The notes: generated by a model not told the origin, from the letters alone. 64,000 bases of DNA from Halorubrum sp. PV6 (GCF_003990725.2 NZ_CP030064.1:2170001-2234000), one strand, 5' to 3'; numbered from the stretch's first letter, positions 16,154 through 24,599 are shown. Made by a program: numbers and translations.

Positions 16154-17516
16154 CGCGCCGGCGGATCACGGTCCCGGCGACTGCGACCCCCGCGACGCCG
16201 ACGAGGCCGATGATCCCGACGGTGCCGAAGGTGCCGATCGCCCCGGATTCGCCGTCGCTCCCGTCGGACGCGTCGGGGAGTGCGACCGTCGTGGTCTCGG
16301 TGTACCGGACGCCGCGTTCGGTGTACGCGATTTGGATCGGAATCTCGTCGGCCACGGAGGCGTTCGCCGTGGTCCGCACGTCGAAGGCGACGAAGTCGCC
16401 TGCCCCCACGCTGCCGACGAAGTACGCCTGTCCGGTCGGCGTCGGGTCGACCCCGTCGGCGCCGGCGACGGAGACGACGACCCCGGTTAGCTCGCCGGTG
16501 CCCGCGTTGCCGAGGTTGGCGTCGACGACGACCCGGCCGTCGTCGAGCGTCTGTACCGTCGCGTCGGTGACGGTCGGCTGCCCCTCGCGTGTCGGGTATC
16601 GGAGGGTCGCCGTCGTCGACCGGTTCGCGCTCGCGCCGGCCGCAGCGTCGAGTTCGGACCGGAAGGCGGCAGTGACCGTCACGTCGGAGCGCTCCGCCAG
16701 CGGCCCGAGGTCGACGATCACGCGCCGCTCCTCGCCGGGCGCGACATCCTCGACGACGAAGGGGCCGACCTCGACAGTCGGCTCGGCCTCGCCGTCCGCG
16801 CCGACCGGCACGCCAACGGCGGTCAGGCTCACGCGGTCAGCGGTGGCCGTCCCCGTGTTGACGACGGTCACCTCGACCGGCGAGTCGGCCGCGGCGGCGA
16901 GTTCCTCGTCGTCGTCGGCGTTCTGGAGCCCGCCACCGCCGCCGAAGAGGCCGTCGATGCCGTTGAGGCTGATCCCGCCGGCGCTCTGGTCGTCCTCCTC
17001 GCTCTGGAGGTCCGCCGGGGAGAGCGGCCGAGTGCGAACGTCGAGCGCGACCTCGGCCGGCTGTACGTCGACGATCACGTCGCGCGTCACGCGGACGGTG
17101 GTGTCGGCCTCCTCGTCGCCGTCGGTGGCCTCCTGCTCGGCGACGACTTCGACCGTGAGGCGGTGTTCGCCCGGCTCGTCGAAGCGGGTCCACAGCGTCA
17201 CGTCGGTCGCGTCGCCGGCGGAGAGCGCCCCGACGGCGGTCGCCTCGTCGCGGATGTCGTCGTCTCGGTCGTCCGCGTCGTCCGCGTCGCCCGCGTCGAA
17301 GACCCGAACGCTGGTCACGTCGGCCGCCGACGGGCTTCCGCCGGAGTTGGAGAGGCTCACGTTCAGGGCCGTCCGCTCGCCGACGACCGGCTCGCTCGAA
17401 CTCGTGGCGACGCCGTCGATGGCGATTCGGGCGTCGGGCACCGCCGCGCCCGCGCCGACGGCCCCCAGAAGCACCAGCAGGGCCAACAGCGCGGCAATCG
17501 TTCTCGTGGAAGTCAC
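16146..17516 (-). CDS. exported CARDB-like protein with C-terminal anchor, ABC exporter partner
   Basis: A 456-residue cell-surface protein. It has a signal peptide (residues about 5-25), then several beta-sandwich repeats with the CARDB/NEW3-like pattern VTVVNTGTATADRVSLT and ANLGNAGTGELTGVVVSV, and a C-terminal transmembrane segment (about 430-450) ending RRRDV. An acidic Gly-rich linker lies at about 180-210. The start is GTG with a TATA element (gaatatatcc) about 35 bases before it. It is first in the operon with the ABC ATPase and permease, so I infer an extracellular partner role analogous to COG1361 proteins. Confidence 0.82.
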   Translation of the reverse strand: MTSTRTIAALLALLVLLGAVGAGAAVPDARIAIDGVATSSSEPVVGERTALNVSLSNSGGSPSAADVTSVRVFDAGDADDADDRDDDIRDEATAVGALSAGDATDVTLWTRFDEPGEHRLTVEVVAEQEATDGDEEADTTVRVTRDVIVDVQPAEVALDVRTRPLSPADLQSEEDDQSAGGISLNGIDGLFGGGGGLQNADDDEELAAAADSPVEVTVVNTGTATADRVSLTAVGVPVGADGEAEPTVEVGPFVVEDVAPGEERRVIVDLGPLAERSDVTVTAAFRSELDAAAGASANRSTTATLRYPTREGQPTVTDATVQTLDDGRVVVDANLGNAGTGELTGVVVSVAGADGVDPTPTGQAYFVGSVGAGDFVAFDVRTTANASVADEIPIQIAYTERGVRYTETTTVALPDASDGSDGESGAIGTFGTVGIIGLVGVAGVAVAGTVIRRRDV

Positions 17517-17695
17517 AATCAGTCCTGTTAGGGGACCGCGCCGGATATATTCGTCGTCGCCAGCGATCCCGACGGCGGCGGCTCCGGAGACGACGGCTCC
17601 GGCGACGGCTTCACCGACGACGGATAGCCTCCCGGATCCCGCCGGGCGGTACCGGTTACGGATGCTTTTTCAACCGTCCGGCGTAATACCGGGTA

Positions 17696-17737
17696 ATGAG
17701 TCAGTGCGACACCGCGAGAGCGGGTGATGGGCGATGA
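17696..17737 (+). other. 13-codon upstream reading frame overlapping the proteasome gene start
   Basis: ATG at 17696 opens a frame encoding MSQCDTARAGDGR and stops at TGA 17735-17737, which overlaps the ATG of the proteasome gene in an ATGA arrangement. It follows a TATA-like gcgtaatac by only about 15 bases. It could be a leader peptide or chance. Confidence 0.3.
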
Positions 17738-18492
17738 TGGGCGGTAACGATCAGCAGGCGTACGACCGCGGCACGTCGCTGTTCTCGCCGGACGGCCGGA
17801 TCTACCAGGTCGAGTACGCCCGCGAGGCGGTCTCTCGCGGCGCGCCGAGCGTCGGCATCAGAACGGCCGACGGCGTCGTCTTCGTCGCGATGTCTCGCGC
17901 CTCCTCGACGCTGATGGAGGCCGAGAGCATCGAGAAGCTCCACAAACTCGACGACCACCTCGGCACCGCGAGCGCCGGCCACGTCGCCGACGCCCGGCAG
18001 CTCATCGACCTCGCGCGCCGCCAGTCGCAGGGGAACCGCCTCCGCTACGGCGAGCCCGTGGGCGTCGAGACGCTGACGAAGTTCGTCACCGACCACATCC
18101 AGGAGAACACCCAGCGGGGCGGCACCCGACCCTACGGCGCCGCGCTGCTCATCGGCGGCATCGAGAACGGCGAGCCGCGCCTCTTCGCCGCCGACCCCTC
18201 GGGCACGCCCAACGAGTGGAAGGCGACCGTCATCGGCGGCGGGAGAAAGGACATCCAGGGACACCTCGAAGAGGAGTGGACCGACGACCTCTCGCTCGAC
18301 GCGGGGGTCGAACTCGGCATCGCCGCCCTCGCGGCCCACGAAGACGAGTTCGAGCCGGCCGACCTCGCCGTCGCAACGATCACGGACGACGAGGGCTACC
18401 AGACCCTCCCCGTGGAGGCGGTCGCGGAGTCCTTCGAGGCGGCCGGCCTGACGGTCGAAGACGACGACGAAGACGCGGACGACGAGGAGTAA
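17734..18492 (+). CDS. psmA: proteasome alpha subunit (alpha-2/PsmC-like)
   Basis: Forms the outer rings of the 20S proteasome and controls substrate entry. The 252 residues open with the gate region QAYDRGTSLFSPDGRIYQVEYAR, then SAGHVADARQLIDLAR and RPYGAALLIGG, all typical of alpha subunits; there is no catalytic Thr or propeptide. The stretch LMEAESIEKLHKLDDHLG resembles Haloferax alpha-2 (PsmC) more than alpha-1, so it may be the second alpha type. The C-terminus is an acidic tail. A second ATG follows immediately at 17737. It stands alone, divergent from the exporter operon. Confidence 0.94.
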   Translation: MMGGNDQQAYDRGTSLFSPDGRIYQVEYAREAVSRGAPSVGIRTADGVVFVAMSRASSTLMEAESIEKLHKLDDHLGTASAGHVADARQLIDLARRQSQGNRLRYGEPVGVETLTKFVTDHIQENTQRGGTRPYGAALLIGGIENGEPRLFAADPSGTPNEWKATVIGGGRKDIQGHLEEEWTDDLSLDAGVELGIAALAAHEDEFEPADLAVATITDDEGYQTLPVEAVAESFEAAGLTVEDDDEDADDEE

Positions 18493-18619
18493 CCGCGCTC
18501 TCGGGCCGTCCGTCCCGCACACGGACTTTCTTCCGCGCGCCGTCGCCGTTCGGCGCGCCGTCGCCGTCGCTTTCCTCCCCCGTCCGGACCCTTTTATCGA
18601 CGCCGGCCGAACCACGGCC

Positions 18620-19531
18620 ATGGCACGCATCGCGGACCTCGTCGCGTACCCGTTGAAATCGAACGACGGCGCGGTCGTCGATCGCGCCGAGATCGGGCCG
18701 AAGGGGGCGCTCCGGGGCGACCGCACGTACGCGCTCGTCGAGGCCGGGGTCGACCCCCACGCCGCCTCCGTCGGCGGCAACGGCGGGTACGTCAACGGGA
18801 AGAGCGAGCCGGCGGTCCACGCGCTCCGCGCCGAGTACGACCGCTCAGGGCCGACGGACGCGACGCCGACGGCGGTGACGCTCTCGCGACCGGCGCGTCC
18901 CGAGACGGGCGCCGACGCCGACGAGCGCACCTTCGCGCTGCCCGCGGACGGCGACGCGTTGGAAGCGTGGGTCGGCGAGTACCTCGGCTACGCGGTCGAC
19001 CTCGTTCGCGAACCGGACGGCGGCCTCCCCGACGACCGGGCGGCGCCGGGACCCACGGTCGTCTCGCGGGCGACGCTGGAGACGGTCGCCTCGTGGTTCG
19101 ACGAGGTGGCGGACGCGACCGAGATGCGGCGACGGCTCCGACCGAACGTCGTGCTCGACGACTGCCCGGCGTTCTGGGAGGACCGCCTGTTCGCCGACCA
19201 CGGTGAGGCCGTCCGGCTCTCGGTCGGGAGGACGGCGCTGCTCGGCGTCAATCCCTGCCAGCGCTGTGTCGTCCCCTCGCGACACCCGGACACGGGCGCG
19301 GAGATCGACGACTTCCGTGAGACGTTTATAAGGAAGCGCCGCGAGACGCTCCCTGACTGGCTCGACAGCGACCGCTTCGACCACGAGTTCCGACTGATGG
19401 TGAACACCGCCGTTCCGGAGTCGGAGTGGGGGGCGTCGCTGTCAGTCGGCGATCGAGTGACCGTCGAAGAGACGGTCGACATCGCCGAGTCCGGCCGGCA
19501 CGGCGCGACCGCGACGGGGGGCGACCGATGA
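18620..19531 (+). CDS. MOSC domain protein (YcbX/mARC-like)
   Basis: A 303-residue protein with an N-terminal MOSC_N beta barrel (MARIADLVAYPLKSNDG) and a C-terminal MOSC domain. The conserved Cys that binds molybdenum in this family is in GVNPCQRCVVPSRHPDTG, with the upstream RPNVVLDDCPAFWED segment also typical. Members reduce N-hydroxylated compounds or sulfoxides with an electron-transfer partner. TATA cttttatcg lies about 28 bases upstream. The next gene overlaps its stop by 4 bases. No reductase partner is adjacent. Confidence 0.88.
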   Translation: MARIADLVAYPLKSNDGAVVDRAEIGPKGALRGDRTYALVEAGVDPHAASVGGNGGYVNGKSEPAVHALRAEYDRSGPTDATPTAVTLSRPARPETGADADERTFALPADGDALEAWVGEYLGYAVDLVREPDGGLPDDRAAPGPTVVSRATLETVASWFDEVADATEMRRRLRPNVVLDDCPAFWEDRLFADHGEAVRLSVGRTALLGVNPCQRCVVPSRHPDTGAEIDDFRETFIRKRRETLPDWLDSDRFDHEFRLMVNTAVPESEWGASLSVGDRVTVEETVDIAESGRHGATATGGDR

Positions 19532-20070
19532 CACGACGGGGGACACCTGGCCGCGAGAACGCGGCGGCCCGGTCGACGGAGCGACAGATCTGGTACGGGT
19601 ACGGACAGTTGACCCGCGTCGAGAAGAGCCGCTTCGGCGTCTTTCTCCACGACACCACTCGGTTGTTCGCGGAGGTGTCGGTGTTCTCGCTGCCCGTGCT
19701 GTTTTCGGTCATGGAGTACCCGGCGACCGGATGGTTCGACGCGAAGGCGACGGGCATCGTCGCGTGGCTCACCGCGGTGCTCGTCGGGACGCTCGTCAGG
19801 GGCGGGTTCATTCGACCCCTCGCGACGACGACTCCCGGCTGGGTCACGCTCTCGCCGTCGCTGCTGCTGGCGCGGGTCCCCTACTTCAACGCCGGGCTGG
19901 CGCTCGCGATCTTCGGCGGCCTCCACGTCGGGCAGTCGGTGACGGGGCTCACTCTGGCGAACGGTGCCGCCGGCGCCGCCACCGGGCTCGCGTGGGCGGC
20001 CGGCGTCGCGACGCTCCTCTCGCTGTGTTTCCCCTGGTTCGCGGAGCGGTGGCTCTCAGTTATCGGGTAA
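19528..20070 (+). CDS. integral membrane protein, unknown function
   Basis: A 180-residue membrane protein whose ATG overlaps the MOSC stop codon (ATGA). The N-terminal 45 residues are soluble and basic (ERQIWYGYGQLTRVEKSRFGVFLHD). About four hydrophobic segments follow (about 50-66, 75-92, 115-133 and 140-165). No known domain was recognised. Translational coupling to the MOSC gene suggests joint expression, perhaps as a membrane partner. Confidence 0.75.
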   Translation: MTRRGTPGRENAAARSTERQIWYGYGQLTRVEKSRFGVFLHDTTRLFAEVSVFSLPVLFSVMEYPATGWFDAKATGIVAWLTAVLVGTLVRGGFIRPLATTTPGWVTLSPSLLLARVPYFNAGLALAIFGGLHVGQSVTGLTLANGAAGAATGLAWAAGVATLLSLCFPWFAERWLSVIG

Positions 20071-20100
20071 CAGACCGGACGCGAGTCGCGAGTCCCGCGC

Positions 20101-20994
20101 TCAGCGCCCGCCGTCGGTCATCGCAACCGGCTCCTCCTCGGGGGCGTCGGCCGACCCGTCGCCGGCCGACTCCTCGACGCTCGCGGTGTCGGGCGTCACC
20201 TCGCCGACACCGAAGTGGTTCCAGAGCGTGACGACGACGACCGCGTACGCGACGAGGTCGTAGTGGACGGTCCCCTCGAAGGCGGTGAACGCGGCGAGCG
20301 TGCTGTAGCCGAAGAGGGCGACGACGCTGCCGACGAACACGCTTTCGCTCGTGAACCGCCCGGCCGTCGCACTCGCGACGGCCCGCTTGATCATCGGCCC
20401 GCAGGCGACGAGGAACGCGATGCCGGACAGCGAGCCGAGGTTGACGAAGAAGTGCGTCGACATCCGCGAGTCGAGGAGCGACTGCAGGTAGTCGACCGTG
20501 ACGGGGTCGTAGAACAGCCACTCGATCCGGGTCGGGTACAGCACCGCGATGTACGGCGTCGCGACCATCAGCCCGAACAGCACGGCGACGGCGACGCGGG
20601 CCGAGGCGAACTGCGAGGCCCGGCGGATCTCGAAGGCACGGTCCGCCGGGTCGACGATGAGTCCGCACGCCTCTAAGACGTCTTGGACGTCGGCTCGGGA
20701 CACCGAGGGGCCGTGGTGGACGCCGACGGTGCCGTTTCGCTCGGTCGCCGAGGCGGCGCTCACGCCCTCGTGATCGCGGAGGACCGCCTCCAACAGCGCC
20801 TCTCGGCGCTTCGTGTCGATGCCATCCACGGAGAAGGTGTCGTGGACGTGTGGCTCGGGCACTCGGGCGACTCGCGGTCCCGACCGGGAGGTCGACGCGG
20901 ACGCGTCCGACCCGTCGCCGGCCGGTGCGTCGATCCCCCGTTCGCGGACCACGGCGTCGAGCCGCGTCGACCGCCCGTGGTGGTCGTCTGGCAT
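20101..20994 (-). CDS. HMA-like membrane protein, resembling the N-terminal part of a copper P-type ATPase
   Basis: A 297-residue protein. Residues about 50-115 resemble a heavy-metal-associated domain (beta strand DTFSVDGIDTKRREALLEAVL, then VGVHHGPSVSRADVQDVLEACGL), but the CxxC metal site is absent. Five or so transmembrane segments follow (about 130-265), as in the first membrane block of CPx-type ATPases, but there is no DKTGT phosphorylation domain. The start codon lies inside a perfect palindrome (20991-21007). The N-terminal 45 residues and the C-terminus are acidic and probably disordered. Function unknown; metal sensing or transport is an inference. Confidence 0.72.
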   Translation of the reverse strand: MPDDHHGRSTRLDAVVRERGIDAPAGDGSDASASTSRSGPRVARVPEPHVHDTFSVDGIDTKRREALLEAVLRDHEGVSAASATERNGTVGVHHGPSVSRADVQDVLEACGLIVDPADRAFEIRRASQFASARVAVAVLFGLMVATPYIAVLYPTRIEWLFYDPVTVDYLQSLLDSRMSTHFFVNLGSLSGIAFLVACGPMIKRAVASATAGRFTSESVFVGSVVALFGYSTLAAFTAFEGTVHYDLVAYAVVVVTLWNHFGVGEVTPDTASVEESAGDGSADAPEEEPVAMTDGGR

Positions 20995-21007
20995 GTGCTA
21001 CACATGC
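20991..21007. promoter_or_regulatory. perfect palindrome over the start codon of the HMA-like gene
   Basis: GCATGTG CTA CACATGC is a 7-base perfect inverted repeat with a 3-base centre. The start codon (20992-20994 on the minus strand) lies within its left arm. A repressor binding here would block translation initiation or transcription of a leaderless mRNA. It could also form a hairpin. Confidence 0.5.
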
Positions 21008-21076
21008 GGCCGTACCGGTATGAAACTTGCCCCGCGTGAGTCGGCGCGAGAGGCGGGTGACGTGGGGCGTTGCCGA

Positions 21077-21946
21077 TCAGGAGTTGACCGACTCCATGTA
21101 GGAAGTGACGATCATCTGCCCCTTTCGCGTGAGCGCGGCCCCGGACTCGCCGTCGACGACGAGCCGCTCCTCGCGGAGCGTCTCCAAGACCATCTCCGTC
21201 TGGGTGACGTCGCCGGTGACGACGTCGGCGATGTTCGCCTCGCCGCCGGCGGAGTAGATCGACACGAGGATCTCGAGCTGCTCTTCCGTCGGATCGAACG
21301 CCTCCACGTCCGCCATCACCTCGTCGTACTCCAGTTTGATGTACCGGCCGAGGACGTTGAGGATGCGCTTGTCGGGGACGGTCGCAATGGACGTCATCGT
21401 CTGGGTGTCCGGAACGTGGCGGAACACGAGCGCGGGCCGCTTTGTGCCGCCGAGCGTGCGGCTGGTGCGCTCGTAGTCGATGACCGTGGAGAGATCGACT
21501 TTGAAGGGATCGGGGCAGCCGGAGAAGCCGATCGCCCCCGGCGAGAGGCTGATCGACGCGGTGTGGTCGGACGCGTCGGTGACGCGCCCGCCGAGTTTCG
21601 CCGGGTGGCGAACCGTGACCGTCACGCCGCGCAACAGCGCCTTAAAAAGCAGTCTGGTGAACCGGTCCATATCGTCCGGCTCGCCCTCGACGAGCGCCGT
21701 GCGCCGGGCGCCGTCCTGCTGATAGGCGATGGTGACGCTGTCGCTGAAAAACGATTGGAGGTCGTCGGGGACGCTACCGACGACGATGTCGAACACCTTC
21801 GAGAGGGGGACGGTCGTCTTGCCGGCGTCGGCGACGAGCACCAGCCGACGCTGGCTCAGGATGACACGGCCCGTCACCGGTTCGTCGCGTGCCAGATCGG
21901 TCGTGTGGACGCGGCCGACGAAATCGGCGACGACGGACTCTTCCAT
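21077..21946 (-). CDS. cheF: taxis protein CheF
   Basis: CheF is the archaeal adaptor that links the chemotaxis system (CheY) to the archaellum motor complex. The 289 residues have the N-terminal CheF core (FVGRVHTTDLARDEPVTGRVILSQRRLVLV), the middle PSKVFDIVVGSVP-like part, and a C-terminal winged-helix-like end (TQTEMVLETLREERLVV). No other che or arl genes are nearby, which is unusual because cheF is normally in the main taxis cluster; this may be a second copy. The ATG at 21946 is preceded in frame by TTG. It is divergent from ferredoxin. Confidence 0.85.
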   Translation of the reverse strand: MEESVVADFVGRVHTTDLARDEPVTGRVILSQRRLVLVADAGKTTVPLSKVFDIVVGSVPDDLQSFFSDSVTIAYQQDGARRTALVEGEPDDMDRFTRLLFKALLRGVTVTVRHPAKLGGRVTDASDHTASISLSPGAIGFSGCPDPFKVDLSTVIDYERTSRTLGGTKRPALVFRHVPDTQTMTSIATVPDKRILNVLGRYIKLEYDEVMADVEAFDPTEEQLEILVSIYSAGGEANIADVVTGDVTQTEMVLETLREERLVVDGESGAALTRKGQMIVTSYMESVNS

Positions 21947-21991
21947 CAACCGGTGCTAGCGGCCCTCGACTATTTACTGTTACTCACGCCG

Positions 21992-22005
21992 TATCACTCG
22001 TGATA
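21992..22005. promoter_or_regulatory. TATCAC-TC-GTGATA palindrome between cheF and ferredoxin
   Basis: A 6-base perfect inverted repeat with a 2-base centre, about 50 bases before the cheF start and 115 bases before the ferredoxin start. The size and symmetry suit a dimeric regulator. A tract tatttactg just to its left may be the cheF TATA region on the other strand. Confidence 0.4.
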
Positions 22006-22024
22006 ACGAAGCAACACGAGCGCT

Positions 22025-22040
22025 CCCGAACGCGTTCGGG
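22025..22040. promoter_or_regulatory. 16-base perfect palindrome upstream of ferredoxin
   Basis: CCCGAACGCGTTCGGG is fully self-complementary. It lies about 80 bases upstream of the ferredoxin ATG. It may be a regulator site or a cruciform-forming element; there is no T-run after it. Confidence 0.4.
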
Positions 22041-22117
22041 CACGAGCAGGTTCGATCGCCGTGCCGAAAGCGAGTGAACAGCAAAGCCTAATGAGGGGGG
22101 CGCCCAACACTCAGGTG

Positions 22118-22507
22118 ATGCCCACAGTAGAATACCTCAACTACGAAGTGCTCGACGACCACGGCTGGTCGATGGACGACGACGACCTCTTCGAGGCGGC
22201 CGCAGACGCCGATCTCGACGAGGAAGACTACGGGAGCCTCGACGTAAACCAGGGCGAGTACATCCTGGAGTCCGCCGAGGCGCAGGGCTACGACTGGCCC
22301 TTCTCGTGCCGCGCCGGCGCCTGTGCGAACTGCGCCTCCATCGTCAAGGAAGGCGACATCGAGATGGACATGCAGCAGATCCTCTCCGACGAGGAAGTCG
22401 AAGAGAAGAACGTCCGCCTCACCTGCATCGGTAGCCCGGCGACCGACGAGGTCAAGATCGTCTACAACGCGAAACACCTCGACTACCTGCAGAACCGCGT
22501 CATCTAA
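22118..22507 (+). CDS. fdx: 2Fe-2S ferredoxin (halophilic plant type)
   Basis: The main electron carrier of haloarchaea, used by 2-oxoacid:ferredoxin oxidoreductases and other redox enzymes. The 129 residues match the well-known Halobacterium ferredoxin almost throughout. The cluster ligands are Cys64, Cys69, Cys72 and Cys103 (CRAGACANC and LTCIG). The acidic halophilic insertion ([20 protein letters not shown]) is present near the N-terminus. The frame extends upstream, but the mature family start is PTVEYLNYE, which fixes the ATG at 22118. Confidence 0.97.
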   Translation: MPTVEYLNYEVLDDHGWSMDDDDLFEAAADADLDEEDYGSLDVNQGEYILESAEAQGYDWPFSCRAGACANCASIVKEGDIEMDMQQILSDEEVEEKNVRLTCIGSPATDEVKIVYNAKHLDYLQNRVI

Positions 22508-22625
22508 CGCCGACTCGACCACGCTGGTCGTTTTCACAGACGGTGTTCGATGTGGTCACCCCCATCGGTGCCACCGTTTTTTCAAACCACGCTTCGAGCC
22601 GCGCCGCCGCGCAGAGCCCCGCCCC

Positions 22626-23276
22626 CTACCAGGCCGACCACGCCGTCAGACTCTCGTCGCGGCCGTACACCCGCTTGCAGTCTTTGGCGTACGCGAAGTC
22701 GCCGTCGTGGTCGAGCTTTTCGTGGCGGTACTCCGGGGCGTCCTCGCGGATCTGGACCCCCTCAACCGCGAACTCCTCCTCGCCGAACTCGACGGTCTCT
22801 CCGACGGTGAACTCGTAGTCGCCGGGGACGTTCACCCGGATCGAGCGCGTCTCGTCCGCGTTCCCGTCTTTCGGGTGCAGCGTGATCGGGACGGAGACGT
22901 TGTCGACCGCGCGGGTCCACAGCGTCTCGACGGTCTCGATGTCGGCCTCCTCCACGCGCTGTTCCGGCCCGACCTCGATGCCGGTCACGCGGACCTGCAT
23001 CAGCGCGTCGGGGGAGTCGACGACGAACTCCTCGCCCGTCTCCACGTAGGTGTCCGCGGGCACGTCCATGCGGGTGGTGAACGACTCGCCGTCCTGTGAG
23101 ACGACGACTTTCAGTTCGACGGTGTCCTCCTCCGGGATTTCGGTTTTGTAGGTGTGGTCGCAGTCGGTACACCGAACGGTCGCTTGGCCGCCGGGCCGCA
23201 GCACCTCGTGGACGGTCGGCTCGCCCGGTGAACACGACGGGCAGGCGAGGCCGACTCGGTCTCCTGTTTCGGTCAT
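22626..23276 (-). CDS. HVO_0476-family zinc finger protein
   Basis: A 216-residue archaeal protein with an N-terminal zinc ribbon (CPSCSPG... CTDCDHTYKTEIP) followed by beta-rich domains. These include VELKVVVSQDGESFTTRMDVPADTYVETG and a KOW/OB-like FTVGETVEFGEEEFAVEGVQIRED segment. I recall this as the HVO_0476 family, conserved in euryarchaea and without a proven function; the zinc ribbon suggests a link to transcription or translation. It lies alone, divergent from prs. Confidence 0.8.
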   Translation of the reverse strand: MTETGDRVGLACPSCSPGEPTVHEVLRPGGQATVRCTDCDHTYKTEIPEEDTVELKVVVSQDGESFTTRMDVPADTYVETGEEFVVDSPDALMQVRVTGIEVGPEQRVEEADIETVETLWTRAVDNVSVPITLHPKDGNADETRSIRVNVPGDYEFTVGETVEFGEEEFAVEGVQIREDAPEYRHEKLDHDGDFAYAKDCKRVYGRDESLTAWSAW

Positions 23277-23423
23277 TACGGCGTCGTATCCGCCGCTCGC
23301 GTAAATATCCGCCCCTGTGGGCGCGGTGCGTCACACGCTCGCGTGGGGCTTGGGAGGGGCGACCGGGCCCCGGACCGGGAGAGTAAGGAAACTGGTTTAT
23401 CGGTGTCTTGGAAACGGACGCCC

Positions 23424-24278
23424 ATGATCGTACCCGGATCCAGCTCACAGCTGCTCGCGGCCGCGCTCGCGGAGGAGACGGGACGGCCGCTGGCGACGCC
23501 GACATACGACCGGTTCCCGGACGGCGAGACGCTCGCGGCGGTTCCCGACTTCGACGGCGACGAGGCGACGATAGTCGCCGCGACCGACTCCGACGAGGCG
23601 TGGGTCGAACTGCTCCAGCTGCAGGACGCCGTCCGCGAGGCCGGCGCGGAGCGCGTGACGACGGTGATTCCCTACATGGGCTACGCCCGACAGGACGACT
23701 CGTTCGGGGAGGGCGAGCCAGTCTCGGCGCGCGCGATGGCGCGAGCCATCTCGACCGGAACCGATCGGGTCGTCCTCGTGAACCCCCACGAGGCCGGCGT
23801 CACCGACTTCTTCGACGTGCCGGTCGAGACGGTCGACGCCGCCGGTGTGCTCGCGGCGCCGCTGCCGGCCGACCTCGCTGAGCCGCTGTTCCTCGCGCCG
23901 GACGAGGGCGCGGTCGGCATCGCCGAGACGGTCCGGGACGCGTACGGGACGGGCGAGACGGACTACTTCGAGAAGCACCGCGACCGCGATACCGGCGCGG
24001 TCACGGTGTCGCCCTCGGACGCGACCGTCGCGGACCGGGACGTGGTCGTCGTCGACGACATCGTCGCGACCGGGTCGACGATGAGCGAGTCGGTCGCGGT
24101 GTTGAACGACCGCGGCGCGGCGCGCGTGCTCGCGGCCTGCGTCCATCCGATGCTCGCGACAAACGCCGTGACGAAGCTCCGCGGGGCCGGCGTCGACCGA
24201 ATCGTCGGCAGCGACACCATCGAGCGCGGCTGTAGCGTCGTCAGCGTCGCCCCGGTGCTCGCCGACGCCCTCGCGTGA
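23424..24278 (+). CDS. prs: ribose-phosphate diphosphokinase (PRPP synthetase)
   Basis: Makes 5-phosphoribosyl diphosphate from ribose 5-phosphate and ATP for nucleotide, His and Trp synthesis. The 284 residues contain the PRPP-binding loop VVVVDDIVATGSTM, the ATP/metal site DRFPDGET, and IPYMGYARQDDSF, all typical. Archaeal length is normal. I chose ATG 23424 (MIVPGSSS), which matches the family N-terminus; the open frame upstream is not conserved-looking. A 6-base stem hairpin follows at 24350-24364. Confidence 0.95.
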   Translation: MIVPGSSSQLLAAALAEETGRPLATPTYDRFPDGETLAAVPDFDGDEATIVAATDSDEAWVELLQLQDAVREAGAERVTTVIPYMGYARQDDSFGEGEPVSARAMARAISTGTDRVVLVNPHEAGVTDFFDVPVETVDAAGVLAAPLPADLAEPLFLAPDEGAVGIAETVRDAYGTGETDYFEKHRDRDTGAVTVSPSDATVADRDVVVVDDIVATGSTMSESVAVLNDRGAARVLAACVHPMLATNAVTKLRGAGVDRIVGSDTIERGCSVVSVAPVLADALA

Positions 24279-24349
24279 GCGAGGACGACGGGGAGTCCAA
24301 CAGGGTGTCGATTCCGCCGAACCGATTCCGCTGAGCCGACTACGCAAAC

Positions 24350-24364
24350 AGCCCGTTCCGGGCT
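24350..24364 (+). terminator. short hairpin after prs
   Basis: AGCCCG TTC CGGGCT is a perfect 6-base stem with a 3-base loop, 72 bases after the prs stop and 56 bases before the next small gene. It has no T-run, so terminator function is uncertain. It may separate prs from the small gene. Confidence 0.35.
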
Positions 24365-24419
24365 CGACGGCGACGCGCGTCGGCCACAACACTATGCCGA
24401 CACGGGCCGTAATCCACTC

Positions 24420-24566
24420 ATGCGCTCCGAAGACGAGATTCGCGAGCAGTACGAGTTCCTGCGCGAGCAGCTCGACGACGAGGAGATGAGCCACCGCGGC
24501 GTCGAAGAGCTGTTCGTCCACTACAAGCGCGCGCTCGGCTGGGTGTTAGAAGAAGAACACATGTAG
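24420..24566 (+). CDS. 48-residue acidic protein, unknown function
   Basis: A small gene encoding 48 residues that starts MRSEDEIREQYEF and ends WVLEEEHM. It is rich in charged residues and predicted to form two amphipathic helices (EDEIREQYEFLREQLDDE and GVEELFVHYKRALGWVLEEE). The codon use has the strong G/C third-position bias of its neighbours. I do not recognise a named family. It is the only gene between prs and the candidate small RNA, and the region upstream is cactatgcc rather than a strong TATA. Confidence 0.7.
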   Translation: MRSEDEIREQYEFLREQLDDEEMSHRGVEELFVHYKRALGWVLEEEHM

Positions 24567-24599
24567 CGCTCGCTCGTTAACTTTATCAATCGGTGTGCT

